64,000 bases of DNA from Taudactylus pleione (GCA_031769625.1 JAUIMM010000885.1:4545001-4609000); one strand, 5' to 3'; counted from the first letter of the stretch, positions 33,028 to 45,165 are shown. Notes: generated by a model from the sequence alone, not told the origin. Numbers and translations: made by a program.

Positions 33028-33088
33028 AATAAAGCGAGCACTTCAGTCACAAAAGTGGCAGTCCCTGTCACTGAAGAGCTTGGTTTGG
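33028..33088 (+). repeat. Conserved 3' hairpin of hAT element 4 (decayed)
   Basis: 'agcgagcacttcagtcac' against 'gtcactgaagagcttgg': CTTCAG still pairs with CTGAAG, but the outer stem has decayed. Same position after the transposase end as in elements 1 to 3. Confidence 0.55.
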
Positions 33089-33565
33089 AAAATTGTGCAT
33101 ATCCCTTTTAATAAACATCATAAGGGTGGGTTGAGAATCCAAGAACAATTCTATTGTGCATCACTTTTCATTATGGGCTTTGCAAAGATTGTGTGTGTTT
33201 GACAGGCAGCATATACTACTACACTTTACTGAGGCATTTATATTCTTTTATATCATGCAAGGCAATCCATCACCAGCTTCTCATCCTGGCATATAGGCTC
33301 GGTTTCCAGCAGCTTCTCCACAGATACAGAGTAGTATTATTAAATCATATATTCATCGTATAGTTAATATTTATAGACTTTGACTAGGCTGCTACTCTGT
33401 CTTGAATCTCTTGTATTGTCTTGGGGCCTGTGATTTGCTACTTACAGTATATTCAGTTTCCTTTTTAAAAATCACATTGGGATTTTGGAAGCTTGTGTTT
33501 TAATAGTTTGTTCCATGTCTCTTATATTCTTTTCTTGATAGTAATTAATTATTAGTACTGTTAGT

Positions 33566-33566
<1 letters not shown>

Positions 33567-33604
<38 letters not shown>
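33567..33604. repeat. (CAAT)n microsatellite
   Basis: Perfect tetranucleotide run in the hAT 3' UTR. The inverted homologous region at 48100 has a short version ('gattgattgattgac'). Confidence 0.95.
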
Positions 33605-33605
<1 letters not shown>

Positions 33606-33904
33606 CTTTAAGGCTTCCTCTAAATACTGCAGCTCCATTTACATGTGCTGGCCTCGGGCCTCTGATCTAGTTCCTGATTAATGAATACACTCTATAGCAA
33701 CAAATAGTTTATGAAAATGCCATTCTGTCTGCCACTGCAATGCCACCATGTTTCATATATGTGATACTTTTTTTAAACTGCCATGTGTTTGTGCTCCGTC
33801 GTTTAGGTTAGCCAGCCAGCTTACAGCAGCCTCTGGCCAATATGAGTGAAAACAACATTGTGAGGTGGTCAAATTTACTGGAAATTAATGTTATTGAGGT
33901 TAAT

Positions 33905-34033
33905 AATTAGAGATGTGCAGGTCCGGTTCTCAGAGAACCGACAACAACATAATTTAGGGGTTCCGAGTTCAAAATCACTTTGTGGTACTGAGTCGAACCA
34001 AGTCCTGGTTTGGATCTGCTCATGGTTCGGAAT
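33905..34033 (+). mobile_element. BED-type hAT 5' end fragment
   Basis: 'ttagagatgtgcaggtccgg', 'ttctcagagaaccg', then 'gtactgagtcgaaccaagtc' and 'ggttcggaat'. This resembles the 5' end of element 2 (ggtccggttttcagagaacc). It may be the right border of element 4 or a separate solo end. Confidence 0.45.
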
Positions 34034-34922
34034 AGATGTAGGGGTCCCCTGTATTTTGCACAACCAGCACTGGGCTCAGCGAGTAATATTTAATAACCTA
34101 GCCATTCTCACCATTGAAGTCAGTGGTGAGAACCGTATATTGGCTGAGAAAGGCGAAGGCTCACTTCTCTCAGCTAATGAGCGCTCAACCCCTGAATTTC
34201 TAAGAGAAATGCCATGGCTGACCTGTCATTCAGGAACTACCATCCTTAGAGGACAGTACTAAGTTCGTGGGTCGGGCTCCTAGTATTTTTGTTTTAAGAT
34301 GCTGGGTGCCTACTTGGAGAAGAGGACCTGTCCAAGTATTGTAGGTGAGTATGCGTGAGTGTGTATGTGTGTAATAAACTCATACTTTCACGGTGTGTGT
34401 GTATTGTCTTTATTTTAACATTTCTTTACAGATGAACTACAGGTACCAGCGGGCCCTTAATGCCCGCATGCTGGTACTTGTGGTTTTCCAAATACCAGCA
34501 TGCAGGGGAGGCTTGCTGGGACCTGTAATTCTACTGTTAAAGACAATTTTATCACTTCAATATATACACCGCACTTTACGTAATCAACCCGTCACACACC
34601 ACCCAGGGGTGCTTTGGATAGCCCCAGGCTATCAGCCCAGGCCTTGGTTGCCCTGGAGAGTGGGACCCCTTTATTGGGGGGTTCCCACTTCCTCACAGAT
34701 CCCCGGGCTGGGCTGGCTATCGGTCAGGCGTAATGCTTTGGTCGGGGGACCCGGTGATAGGATTCCCCTGGCTGTGGCATTACACTCCTGCTAGAGAGAA
34801 TCTGGACTGGTTATGGCAAATACAGGGGACCCCTATTCATTTTGTCCCCTGTATTTCAAAAACCAGGACCAGTTCGCTGAGCCTAGTGCTGGTTGTGCAA
34901 AATACAGGGGATCCCTACATCT
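34034..34922. mobile_element. Element with about 48-bp terminal inverted repeats
   Basis: Left arm 34034-34083 (AGATGTAGGGGTCCCCTGTA, then 'ttttgcacaaccagcact') is the inverse of the right arm 34875-34922 ('agtgctggttgtgcaaaa', 'tacaggggatccctacatct'). The interior contains a second shorter pair around 34815-34860 and no convincing protein. No duplication found. Confidence 0.6.
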
Positions 34923-35049
34923 TTTGTCCTTTGTATTTTCACAACCAGGACTGGCTCTGAAAAGTCTCTGGGGCTGGTTGTGCTTTTAGGGGGGGACCCC
35001 ACATCATTTTATTTTTTTTAATTCAACACTTTACAAGCATTTTACACAC

Positions 35050-35390
35050 AGATGCATGCACGGATCTCACTGATCTATGCATGCATCTGTGTCAATCAGA
35101 CCTGCTCATGCTAAAATTGAAAGCATGAAGCAGGTCTGTTCATTTGGGGATTTGATGTTCTATTTTGAGTGGGATTTGGTATTCGATTTGTACATATGCA
35201 TGCATAATCGAACTTCAAATCACTGTTCAGAATTAAACCAAATCAAATTTGATTTGGAAAAGGCTTCTAAAATCGAATTTTAGTATATGTTGGATTTGAT
35301 GAGGGATTTGATACGATTTGAGGTGAGCTAAATCGAACATCAAATCCAATGTAAAATTGAACTTTGATAAATATACCCCTGAGTGTCTGA
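35050..35390. mobile_element. AT-rich inverted-repeat element (partial)
   Basis: 'gatttgatgttctattt' (about 35150) is complementary to 'aaatcgaacatcaaatc' (about 35331). It ends 'gataaatatacccct', an ending seen in several small elements here. The left terminus is not found. A separate short hairpin 'atgcatgcatctgtg' lies at 35080. Confidence 0.4.
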
Positions 35391-35846
35391 TCTGTGTGCT
35401 TAAGTTATTATTATGGCCAAGCAGACTCTTACCGGGAATTGGACTCGTTTGAAATAAAATAATCTTTTTTCACATAAATGAAATAGGAATGGTAAAAAAA
35501 GGGAAAAACTTAAATTTTGTATCAGTAAACAGGGCTTACATCAATTTTCCTAGAGAAACTGCATACTACGTATCAGTCTCTATAAGTCCATCGTTGTGAT
35601 ATATTTTCAACAGTTTAGGCAGCATAAGCCAAGGAAGTGCTCGGACGGCCATTTTTTCACTGACTTGCTTTACTAAAATCGTACTTGCTTTACTGTTCGG
35701 TACCCCTTTGTCACACATTAATGTGTCATACACCTTAACCTTCCGTGACAAATGCTCTATAGAATAATGAAAACGTCATCAAAATCCGTCCAGTGGTTCT
35801 TAGGATTAGCTCGAAAACATACAGACAGACACCTACCATGGACTTT

Positions 35847-36455
35847 GGGCCTGATTCAGACCCGTCCGCTAGATGCGATTGCTCGCATCCAGCGTTTGCA
35901 AATTTTTCAAAATAACGACATGGGAAGCCATTGCTCGCCAAGGCATAAGCACACCCACTTTGGCTGTGCGAGAGATCGCTCTGTGTATGCAGACACCCAT
36001 TAGCGAATGTTGAGATGCCCACTAGCGCACGTCATTTCCAGGAACTGTATTAAAACATTGGTACATCGAGCACCATCGGAAGCTAACGCAGCGCTTGTGG
36101 TTGCCTTACCCTGTCGCAAGCACTGCAAGGACTTCAGTGTAAAAAACAGGCATGTGACGTGTACTATGACGCTGCCTGTTAATTATGCACACCTTAAAAA
36201 TGGCGTTGAAACACCCAGGCACACCTACGTTCGCACCTCCTCTCCCCCGTTATCAGTGTCCTGCCCCTGCTACCACCCACAAACGGCCTCACCTGTCACT
36301 CATTACACTGGGCTGTCTTTGCTGGGTGAGCAAGCGGCCTGCAATCGCACAGAGTAGTTCACACACACGCAGAACGAAGCGTGCGCATGCGCGTTCACAA
36401 ACCATCAGGCCACTTGCGAGCGCACAGCGCTAGCGAGCGGGTCTGAATCAGGCCC
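35847..36455 (+). mobile_element. Foldback family B copy B2
   Basis: 609 bp; ends GGGCCTGATTCAG and CTGAATCAGGCCC; perfect TTT duplication (35844-35846 and 36456-36458). Same orientation as B1. Confidence 0.85.
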
Positions 36456-36682
36456 TTTATTTTATACTATGCATAGAATATCGATAATGAATTAGTGGCA
36501 GCATTTAAATAACAGACAAGACAAATGCAATCACCCAAACATCGGTGTTCAACTCTCCAAATAACAGAACCCACCCATCCAGGTGGTGTAGCCATTTCCC
36601 GGTCAGGACAATTGACCTACAATATACTGTATAACATCATGAGAAGGAGACTGCACCCACTAACCCTAAACTACAGTATCTA

Positions 36683-37203
36683 GGGGGTCATTCAGACCCA
36701 CTCGCGAGCGGCAGTACGCTCGCAAGTGGGTCGATGGTCCCCACTGCGCATGCGCATGACGGAGGGAGCTCCGTCGTGCGCATGCGCGAGACCCGGCGAG
36801 CAAAGGACTTTCCATCGCTCCGGGTCTCGCACCAAAGGGGGCGTGCTGTCAATGTTGACAGAGGGCGTGCCTGCCAGATTGAGGCGTTCCCATGGGAACG
36901 CCTACCGTCTGAAGCCGGCCCCATTGACATCACTAGTGATGTCAGTGGGAGTGATTTTGGCTCTGATAGAGCCAAAATCACTCCAGGGCTTGTGGTTGAG
37001 AAACCCGACCACAGGGTTTCACTCGCAAGTCCGATGGTCGCGATGGTCAAGACTATCGTGACCATCTTGTAGGACGCTCGTATATGCTGTGGGTGGTGAC
37101 CCACAGCTATACGAGCATCCAGGAGGACGCTCCATTTTAATGGAGGAGGGCCCTGATTCAGAGCGAGCTCTCTGGTCAGAGCGTCCGGCTCTGAATCAGG
37201 GCC
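36683..37203 (+). mobile_element. Foldback family A copy A11
   Basis: 521 bp; left end GGGGGTCATTCAG, right end CTGAATCAGGGCC; perfect CTA duplication (36680-36682 and 37204-37206). Full hairpin chain. The 'gggggcgtgctgtc' hairpin has lost most of its right arm. Confidence 0.9.
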
Positions 37204-37264
37204 CTAGTACATTAATAAGCCACAAACTTTCTTTACCACCGTTTACCACACTACAGTCAACTAA

Positions 37265-37847
37265 GGGCCTGATTCAGACCCGGACGCTATGCTGCGCTCG
37301 CTCGCATTGAGCGATTTTCCGCAATCTGCGAAGGCGTATGAGTCACAATGCGCGTGCACAAACCAGTCATTGCAATGGGAAAGTGCTCGCCCGTAGCCCG
37401 CAGACAGGCTGCTATTTTGAGTGACAGATAGCGCCGTTTGTGGGTGGTAACAGGGGAAGGTGCTTGTAAATGGGGGTGTGGATGTGCGAACGCAGGCGTG
37501 CCCGACCGTCAGAACGGCATTTAATGGGTGTGCATAATTAGCAAAGTAGCGTCATTACACAAGTGACTGGGTTGTATTTTAGCCTGAACTGCTCGTAATG
37601 TTGTGGTGGGAAAAGGCTACCACAAGCGTTGCAAGCAGCTCCGATGGCTCTCGATGTTCCCGATTAATCCTACAACTGCCGGAGATGACGTGTGCTGCGA
37701 GTGACAAAGGGGCATCTTTATACAGGTGAGAGCGCATAGTGCGGCCGCTGGCTATTACTTAGTGGGCGGATTTATGTGACGCAGTGCGAGCACATGATTT
37801 AAATAGCCGGCCTCTTTTAGCCAGAGAGCGGACGCTGAATCAGGCCC
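37265..37847 (-). mobile_element. Foldback family B copy B3
   Basis: 583 bp; ends GGGCCTGATTCAG and CTGAATCAGGCCC; flanks TAA and TAG (one mismatch). Opposite orientation to B1 and B2, 61 bp from copy A11. Confidence 0.8.
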
Positions 37848-38719
37848 TAGGTGCGAGGGAGGGTGAACCGGAACACAGAGGCCCCATTTTCTGGGAGTGC
37901 AGAAGTTAGTGGCGGCATTCTTGCGTGCATTTTCACTGGCATCGGCAGCTTAGTTTTGCTGAACATCCTGAGTACTGTACCTTGAGGCAGGTATATTGTA
38001 TTCTGAAAATATTGTGACTTTATAGCTTTGAACCCTGTAATGTGGAATCTGAGAGTGGCCATTAACAGTCATTCATTGTAGCAAACCATCCTCCATACTG
38101 GGTTGTTACTATGGAAAATCACAATAAATTATTTCATTTGATAAACTATAAATGCAAACAGTTGTTATTTCACCTTGTTTCCTCACCTAGGGTACATGGA
38201 GATCATTGACGGCCTTTGTTTAGCAATGAATATAAGGACATCAGTAAATAACCTAGCCAGCGTGAGATGATGGAATACACGGCCGGCTACCAATTACAGT
38301 TGATTGAAGCATCATAAAAGAATGTAAATGGATAATGCAATCTGACAATACGTAATATAATGGGTTACATTTATGTAATAACTAATTTGTTGAATGGCAA
38401 TATTACATTGTACAAACATTTTTGTTTTGTAATTGTACTGCCCGTTCCCTCCCAGTTGTCCCCAGGAGGCCTTTGTGTCATTGAGTTCTATTCTCCGGAG
38501 CAGCTTGACTCCAGCCCAGTCTTTTGTTTCGGTGCTCTCTTTATCTTCTCTTCTGTAATATTTCCCTACTGGCTGCCAGCAGAAGGAAAAATAACACGGC
38601 CGTGTTCTGTCTATGGCATCCAACAATCAGCGTGGCTTTTCTTCATCACTGTAGTGATGGGTCATGTTTGTTTTGTGGCTGGCACTGTGTGATGGCTCTG
38701 TGCGCTGTGTTATGACTCT
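37848..38719. other. no recognised feature
   Basis: No terminal repeats, arrays or protein families recognised. An open frame at 38360-38692 has no motif I know. Confidence 0.35.
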
Positions 38720-39236
38720 GGGCCTGATTCAGAGCCGAACGCTCTGACCAGAGCGCTCGCTCTGAATCAGCGCCCTCCTCCAGGAAAATGGAGCGGCCTC
38801 ATGGCTGCTCGCATAGCTGTGGGTGACAACCCACAGCATATGCGAGCGTCCATGATGATGGTCGCGATGGTCTTGACCATCGCGACCATCGGGCTTGCGA
38901 TGGAGACCCTGCGGTAGGGTCTCGCTGCCGCAAGCCCTGGAGTGATTTTGGCTCTATCAGAGCCAAAATCACTCCCACTGACATGGGGCTGGCTTCAGAC
39001 GGTAGGCGTTCCCATGGGAACGCCTCCATCTGGCAGGCACGCCCCCGGCACGCCCACCAAAGGGGGCATGCTGTCAATCAACATTGACAGCACGCCCCCT
39101 GTGGTGCGAGACCCGGAGCGATGGAGAGCCCGTCGCTCGCCGGGTCTCGCGCATGCACACTGCGGAGTTCCCTCCGTCGGGAACATCGACCCGCTTGTGA
39201 GCGTCCTGCACTCTCGAGCGGGTCTGAATGACCCCC
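38720..39236 (-). mobile_element. Foldback family A copy A12
   Basis: 517 bp; ends GGGCCTGATTCAG and CTGAATGACCCCC; perfect TCT duplication (38717-38719 and 39237-39239). The central 'gacatcactagtgatgtc' palindrome is deleted in this copy, leaving 'actgacatggggctgg'. Confidence 0.9.
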
Positions 39237-40148
39237 TCTGTGTGATTGGTGCGTCTGGCTCCTGTAAGTACTGTTGATTTAGTAACTGCAAAAGGGCAAA
39301 ACCACAGGGTAAAATCTCTTTTGGGGACTTTTGCCAAGTTGTACCAAGATTTACTAAAAGGAGCATGGGTTTCTGGGCCAAGATGTCAGCATCTGCAGGG
39401 GTATACTGTATACTGTATGTTTTTGTATGCATACACTTACTTGTCTATGAGCTGGATGGTTTCTATGGCAATGGCCACTCTCAGCCAATCAGCGGCCGCT
39501 GCCATAGTAACCGTCCAGCTCTTAGCCAATCAGCACTTCCCTTTTGATTCCTATGATAGTGACCCATGAAGGAACTGTCATTTTGGGTCGCACTTACAGT
39601 ACATACAGTGTGTTTGGGATCAGGACCCTGGTTTATTATTTTTATATTATTTTTTCAAGACCACTGGACTACTTCATGGAAAGAAGAGGACTGAGCACAT
39701 CCAAGGACTTGGTAAGTTTGAAGTCCCACTGTAAAGAACAATAGTATTTAATTTTTTTTACCAAATTAACCCCATATACACCACCACTAGGGGTGCGGGA
39801 GTAGCCCTGAGCTGATCCTTGGGAGGGATTACCTCATTTTATTGTTCGAGGTCCCAACTTTCTAAGGATTTCTAGCCCCAGGCCAATAATTTTGGGTCTG
39901 GTTTTACATTATGGCAGGGGTAATTTAATTTAAGTGTAAGCCATCCAGCTGGTTTAGCCTGGTGCTTGTTATATCAAAAGTGTGGGAACCCCACATTATA
40001 TTTCCTCCCGATTTTCCTGAACCAGTCCAGGCTGAGAGATTCAGGGTTGGTTATAGATTTATGGGTGGGAACCCATGCTGTTTATTTTTCTACCCTTTCT
40101 TTACTTTTGATAGTAAAGAAGCCTGCACAGGTCTGACCTGAGTGCTCT
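39237..40148. other. Unassigned, partly like 34260-34990
   Basis: 39780-40130 shares phrases with 34600-34990 ('caccac...aggggtgc', 'gtgggaacccc', 'gaaccagtccaggctg'), suggesting an old shared element. I could not define borders. Nothing recognised in 39240-39560. Confidence 0.35.
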
Positions 40149-40683
40149 GACCCTGAATCAGAGCCGGACGCTCTGACAGAGCGCTCGCTCTGAATCAGGG
40201 TTGTCCTTCTTGTTTTTTAGAGCGGCCTCCTGGCCACTCGCATAGCTGTGGGTAACCACCCACAGCTATAGCGAGCGGCCATGATGATGGTCGCGATGGT
40301 CAAGACCATCGCTACCATCGGGCTTGCGATGAGACCCTTGTGGTAGGGTCCTGTTGCCGCAAGCCCTGGAGTGCTTTCGGCTCAATCAGACCTGAAGGCA
40401 CTCCCACTGACATCACTTGTGATGTCAGTGGGGCCGGCCCCAGATGGTAGGTGTTCCCATAGGAACACCTCCGTCTGGGCAGCCACGCCCCCGGCATGCC
40501 CACCAACTCACCATCGACAGCACGCCCCCTTTGGTACGAGACCCATAGCGACGGCTTGGCCATCGCTATCCGGGTCTTGCGCATGCGCACGACGGAGCCG
40601 GGTCCATTGTGCGCATGCGCACTGGGCTAACATCGACCCACTTGCGAGCGCTCAGCGCTCGCGAGCGGGTCTGAATTAGGCCC
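40149..40683 (-). mobile_element. Foldback family A copy A13
   Basis: 535 bp; ends GACCCTGAATCAG and CTGAATTAGGCCC; perfect TCT duplication (40146-40148 and 40684-40686). The eighth hairpin (AGGTGTTCC / GGAACACCT) shows a paired change relative to copy A9 (AGGCGTTCC / GGAACGCC). Confidence 0.9.
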
Positions 40684-41019
40684 TCTGTGCAATGATTCAA
40701 TGTGGACGGTCTTGCCATCATGTTTAAACGGAAAGACCAAAACCGACAGACAATGCGTTTGGGTTTCAAACTGTCAATTGAAGTGGAAACCCGATGGATG
40801 ATAAATCTGCATCTTTCACACAGAAATACACCGTCAACGTGTTAGCAGTTGGTTTAAACTAGGGGTGAGCGGGTTCGGATTTCTGAAATCCGAACCCCCC
40901 CGAGCCCCCCCGATCCGAGTCCGATCCGAGTCAGGCTCGACTTTTCCCGCCTGACTCGGATCTGAAATCGAGGCAAAATGTCATCTTCCCGCCTTCCGAG
41001 TCTCGCGGGTTTTGGATCC

Positions 41020-41028
41020 TATATAAGG
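41020..41028 (+). promoter_or_regulatory. TATA box of hAT element 1
   Basis: TATATAAGG, 160 bp inside the left end, followed by 'cggcgccattttctcactcg'. It matches the TATA region of element 2 in sequence and surroundings. Confidence 0.65.
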
Positions 41029-41374
41029 TACACACGTCGGCGCCATTTTCTCACTCGGCTGTGGACAGTGAAGAGGGAGGGTGGGAGTTAGGGCTGTGTA
41101 GTGTAGTGTAGTGTAGTGCTGCTGTTGTCCACTACTTCAAAGTCCATAGGGGCTGGCTGTGTTGTGCTGTGCTGCTGTTGTTAATAGGGGCTGTGTCCAC
41201 TACTTCAAAGTCCATAGGGGCTGGCTGGACTGTGTTGTGCAGTCAGTTCTCCATAGGGGCTGTGTCCACTCCAAAGTCCTGTGCAGTGTCCCAGTCCTAA
41301 AGGGGTGCTGAAGTGTTGTCCAGGGGGTGCTCTGTCCATCAGGGGTGCTCCCCCCAAGTGCTAAAAAAATAATA

Positions 41375-42860
41375 TATTTTCTGTGTTTGTGAATTGTGTG
41401 CGCAGTAGCCGCACGTGCATCAACAAAGTAGTGCCAAGCGTGCGCCTGTGTCATAAGTAAAGGGCCGGCTGGCTTGACCGTTAAGGGTGCTGTAACCCCC
41501 GAAAGTACACTCCAGTCCAAACCAAAAAAAAAAATATTTTCTGTGTTTGTGAATTGTGTGCGCAGTAGCCGCACGTGCATCAACAAAGTAGTGCCAAGCG
41601 TGCGCCTGTGTCATAAGTAAAGGGCCGGCTGGCTAGACCGTTAAAGGGTGCTGTATCCCCCGAAAGTACACTCCAGTCCAAACCAAAAAAAAAATTATTT
41701 TCTGTGTTTGTGAATTGTGTGCGCAGTAGCCGCACGTGCATCAACAAAGTAGTGCCAAGCGTGCGCCTGTGTCATAAGTAAAGGGCCGGCTGGCTTGACC
41801 GTTAAGGGTGCTGTAACCCCCCGAAAGTACACTCCAGTCCAAACCAAAAAAAAAATTATTTTCTGTGTTTGTGAATTGTGTGCGCAGTAGCCGCACGTGC
41901 ATCAACAAAGTAGTGCCAAGCGTGCGCCTGTGTCATAAGTAAAGGGCCGGCTGGCTTGACCGTTAAGGGTGCTGTAACCCCCGAAAGTACACTCCAGTCC
42001 AAACCAAAAAAAAAATTATTTTCTGTGTTTGTGAATTGTGTGCGCAGTAGCCGCACGTGCATCAACAAAGTAGTGCCAAGCGTGCGCCTGTGTCATAAGT
42101 AAAGGGCCGGCTGGCTAGACCGTTAAAGGGTGCTGTATCCCCCGAAAGTACACTCCAGTCCAAACCAAAAAAAAAATTATTTTCTGTGTTTGTGAATTGT
42201 GTGCGCAGTAGCCGCACGTGCATCAACAAAGTAGTGCCAAGCGTGCGCCTGTGTCATAAGTAAAGGGCCGGCTGGCTTGACCGTTAAGGGTGCTGTAACC
42301 CCCGAAAGTACACTCCAGTCCAAACCAAAAAAAAAATTATTTTCTGTGTTTGTGAATTGTGTGCGCAGTAGCCGCACGTGCATCAACAAAGTAGTGCCAA
42401 GCGTGCGCCTGTGTCATAAGTAAAGGGCCGGCTGGCTAGACCGTTAAAGGGTGCTGTATCCCCCGAAAGTACACTCCAGTCCAAACCAAAAAAAAAAATA
42501 TTTTCTGTGTTTGTGAATTGTGTGCGCAGTAGCCGCACGTGCATCAACAAAGTAGTGCCAAGCGTGCGCCTGTGTCATAAGTAAAGGGCCGGCTGGCTTG
42601 ACCGTTAAAGGGTTCTGTAACCCCCAAAGTACACTCCAAACCAAAAAAATATATATTTTCTGTGTTTGTGACTTGTGTGCACTGTGGCTGCACGTGCATC
42701 AACAAAGGAGCAGCACCAAGCGTGCGCCTGTGTCCCATAAGTAAAGAGCCGGCTGGCTCATTTCTTAAAGGGTGGTGTAACCCACAAAGTGCACTACTCT
42801 CCAGCAAAAATAAAAAAATATTTTCTGTGTTTGTGTGCGCTTTAGCCGCACGTATATATA
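41375..42860 (+). repeat. Tandem array 1 in hAT element 1 (about 160 bp x 9-10)
   Basis: The unit begins 'ttttctgtgtttgtgaattg', then 'agtagccgcacgtgcatcaa', 'gccaagcgtgcgcctgtgtc' and 'gtaaagggccggctggct', ending in an A run. Two unit types differ at 'ttgaccgttaagggtgctgt' versus 'tagaccgttaaagggtgctg' and partly alternate. The last two units (from 42655) are more diverged. It lies in the 5' leader. Confidence 0.95.
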
Positions 42861-42874
42861 TCAATATAACATAA

Positions 42875-43205
42875 ATGGAGGACCAAACTTTCTCCGATAA
42901 AAATAAAATAGGGAAAGATCAAGAACCACTTCCTCCTAGTGCTGTTGCTGCTGCTGGGAGTTGTTCATCATCCCAGAGAGGAAGTAGGAACATCACTACT
43001 TTTACTAAACAATTGACCCTCCAACAGTCCCTAGCGATGAGGATGAAGTACGACAGCAGTCATCCTGAAGCAAAACGTATAACTGAGGCCTTGACTGCTA
43101 TGTTGGTGTTAGACGTGCGTCCGGTATCCGACATTAGTGCAGTGGGATTTAGACAATTGATGGAGGTAGTGTGTCCTCGGTTCCAAATCCCGTCTAGATT
43201 CCACC
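42875..43205 (+). pseudogene. hAT transposase fragment after BED, element 1
   Basis: An ATG at 42875 opens about 110 codons: MEDQTFSDKNKIGKD, a Ser-rich linker, TKQLTLQQSLAMRMKYDSSH, then ALTAMLVLDVRPVS and GFRQLMEVVCPRFQIPSRFH. This equals the region just after the BED finger in elements 2 and 3. The frame is then lost into tandem repeats exactly where the catalytic core should start. The new start may give this element a short protein without DNA-binding or catalytic domain. Confidence 0.8.
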
Positions 43206-45165
43206 TGCATCCTCAAAGCAGCAGCGACAAGCGTGCGTCTGTCTGTTAAAGGGTGGTGACACCCTCAAAGTGTGCTACACAAACAATTAAAATATTGTTC
43301 TTTTTTTTTCTGTCTTTGTGAATTGTGTGGGCTGTAGCCGCACCTGCATCCTTAAAGCAGCAGCGACAAGCGTGCGTCTGTCTGTTAAAGGGTGGTGACA
43401 CCCTCACAGTGTGCTACACAAACAATTAAAATATTGTTCTTTTTTTTTCGGTCTTTGTGAAATGTGTGGGCTGTAGCCACACCTGCATCCTTAAAGCAGC
43501 AGCGACAAGCGTGCGTCTGTCTGTTAAAGGGTGGTGTAACTCTCAAAGTGCTCCAAAAAATAAAAAACTATTTTTTTAATGTGTTTGTGACTTGTGTGCG
43601 ATGTAGCCGCACTTGCATCTTTAAAGCAGCAGCGACAAGCGTGCGTCTGTCTGTTAAAGGGTGGTGACACCCTCGAAGTGTGCTACACAAACAATAAAAA
43701 TATTCTTCTTCTTTTTTCTGTCTTTGTGAATTGTGTGGGCTGTAGCCGCACCTGCATCCTTAAAGCAGCAGCGACAAGCGTGCGTCTGTCTGTTAAAGGG
43801 TGGTGAACCCTCAAAGTGTGCTACACAAACAATTAAAATATTGTTCTTTTTTTTTTCTGTCTTTGTGAATTGTGTGGGCTGTAGCCGCACCTGCATCCTT
43901 AAAGCAGCAGCGACAAGCGTGCATCTGTCTGTTAAAGGGTGGTGACACCCTCACAGTGTGCTACACAAACAATAAAAATATTCTTCTTTTTTTTTCTGTC
44001 TATGTGAATTGTGTGGGCTGTAGCCGCACCTGCATCCTTAAAGCAGCAGCGACAAGCGTGCGTCTGTCTGTTAAAGGGTGGTGACACCTCAAAGTGTTCT
44101 ACAGAAACAATTAAAATATTGTTCTTTTTTTTTCGGTCTTTGTGAAATGTGTGGGCTGTAGCCGCACCTGCATCCTTAAAGCAGCAGCGACAAGCGTGCG
44201 TCTGTCTGTTAAAGGGTGGTGTAACTCTCAAAGTGCTCCAAAAAATAAAAAACTATTTTTTTAATGTGTTTGTGACTTGTGTGCGATGTAGCCGCACTTG
44301 CATCCTCAAAGCAGCAGCGACAAGCGTGCGTCTGTCTGTTAAAGGGTGGTGACACCCTCAAAGTGTGCTACACAAACAATAAAAATATTCTTCTTTTTTC
44401 TGTCTTTGTGAATTGTGTGGGCTGTAGCCGCACCTGCATCCTTAAAGCAGCAGCGACAAGCGTGCGTCTGTCTGTTAAAGGGTGGTGACACCTCAAAGTG
44501 TTCTACAGAAACAATTAAAATATTGTTCTTTTTTTTTCGGTCTTTGTGAAATGTGTGGGCTGTAGCCGCACCTGCATCCTTAAAGCAGCAGCGACAAGCG
44601 TGCGTCTGTCTGTTAAAGGGTGGTGTAACTCTCAAAGTGCTCCAAAAAATAAAAAACTATTTTTTTAATGTGTTTGTGACTTGTGTGCGATGTAGCCGCA
44701 CTTGCATCCTCAAAGCAGCAGCGACAAGCGTGCGTCTGTCTGTTAAAGGGTGGTGACACCCTCAAAGTGTGCTACACAAACAATAAAAATATTCTTCTTT
44801 TTTCTGTCTTTGTGAATTGTGTGGGCTGTAGCCGCACCTGCATCCTTAAAGCAGCAGCGACAAGCGTGCGTCTGTCTGTTAAAGGGTGGTGACACCCTCA
44901 AAGTGTGCTACACAAACAATTAAAATATTCTTCTTCTTTTTTCTGTCTTTGTGAATTGTGTGGGCTGTAGCCGCACTTGCATCCTCAAAGCAGCAGCGAC
45001 AAGCGTGCGTCTGACTGTTAAAGGGTGGTGTAACCCTCAAAGTGTGCTCCACAAACAATAAAAATATTCTTTTTTTTTTTCTGTCTTTGTGAATTGTGTG
45101 GGCTGTAGCCGCACTTGAATCCTCAAAGCAGCAGCGACAAGCGTGCGTCTGTCTGTTAAAGGAGT
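43206..45165 (+). repeat. Tandem array 2 in hAT element 1 (about 130-140 bp x 14-15)
   Basis: The unit holds 'tctttgtgaattgtgtgggc', 'tgtagccgcacctgcatcct', 'aaagcagcagcgacaagcgt', 'gcgtctgtctgttaaagggt' and an A/T-rich spacer. It is clearly related to the first array (both contain 'gtagccgcac' and 'caagcgtgcg'). A two- or three-unit supermodule is repeated around 44090-44490 and 44500-44900. Confidence 0.95.

Larger units (their letters stand above)
30800..33904 (+). mobile_element. BED-type hAT element 4 (core replaced)
   Basis: Acidic/BED coding remnant at 30869-31580, C-terminal remnant at 32730-33000, conserved hairpin at 33028-33088, and a 3' UTR with a (CAAT)n run and 'gaggttaataattagagatg'. 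The catalytic core is absent; 31590-32720 is foreign or unrecognisable sequence, part of it Penelope-like. The termini are too worn to place a duplication. Confidence 0.65.

Noticed and set aside
38360..38692. Possible host exon (110-codon hydrophobic frame)
   Set aside because: No recognisable motif, no splice context that I can support, and an overlapping frame on the other strand of similar length.
41375..42860. Regular repeats that could suggest a CRISPR array
   Set aside because: The units are contiguous tandem repeats of about 160 bp without unique spacers, in a eukaryotic transposon.
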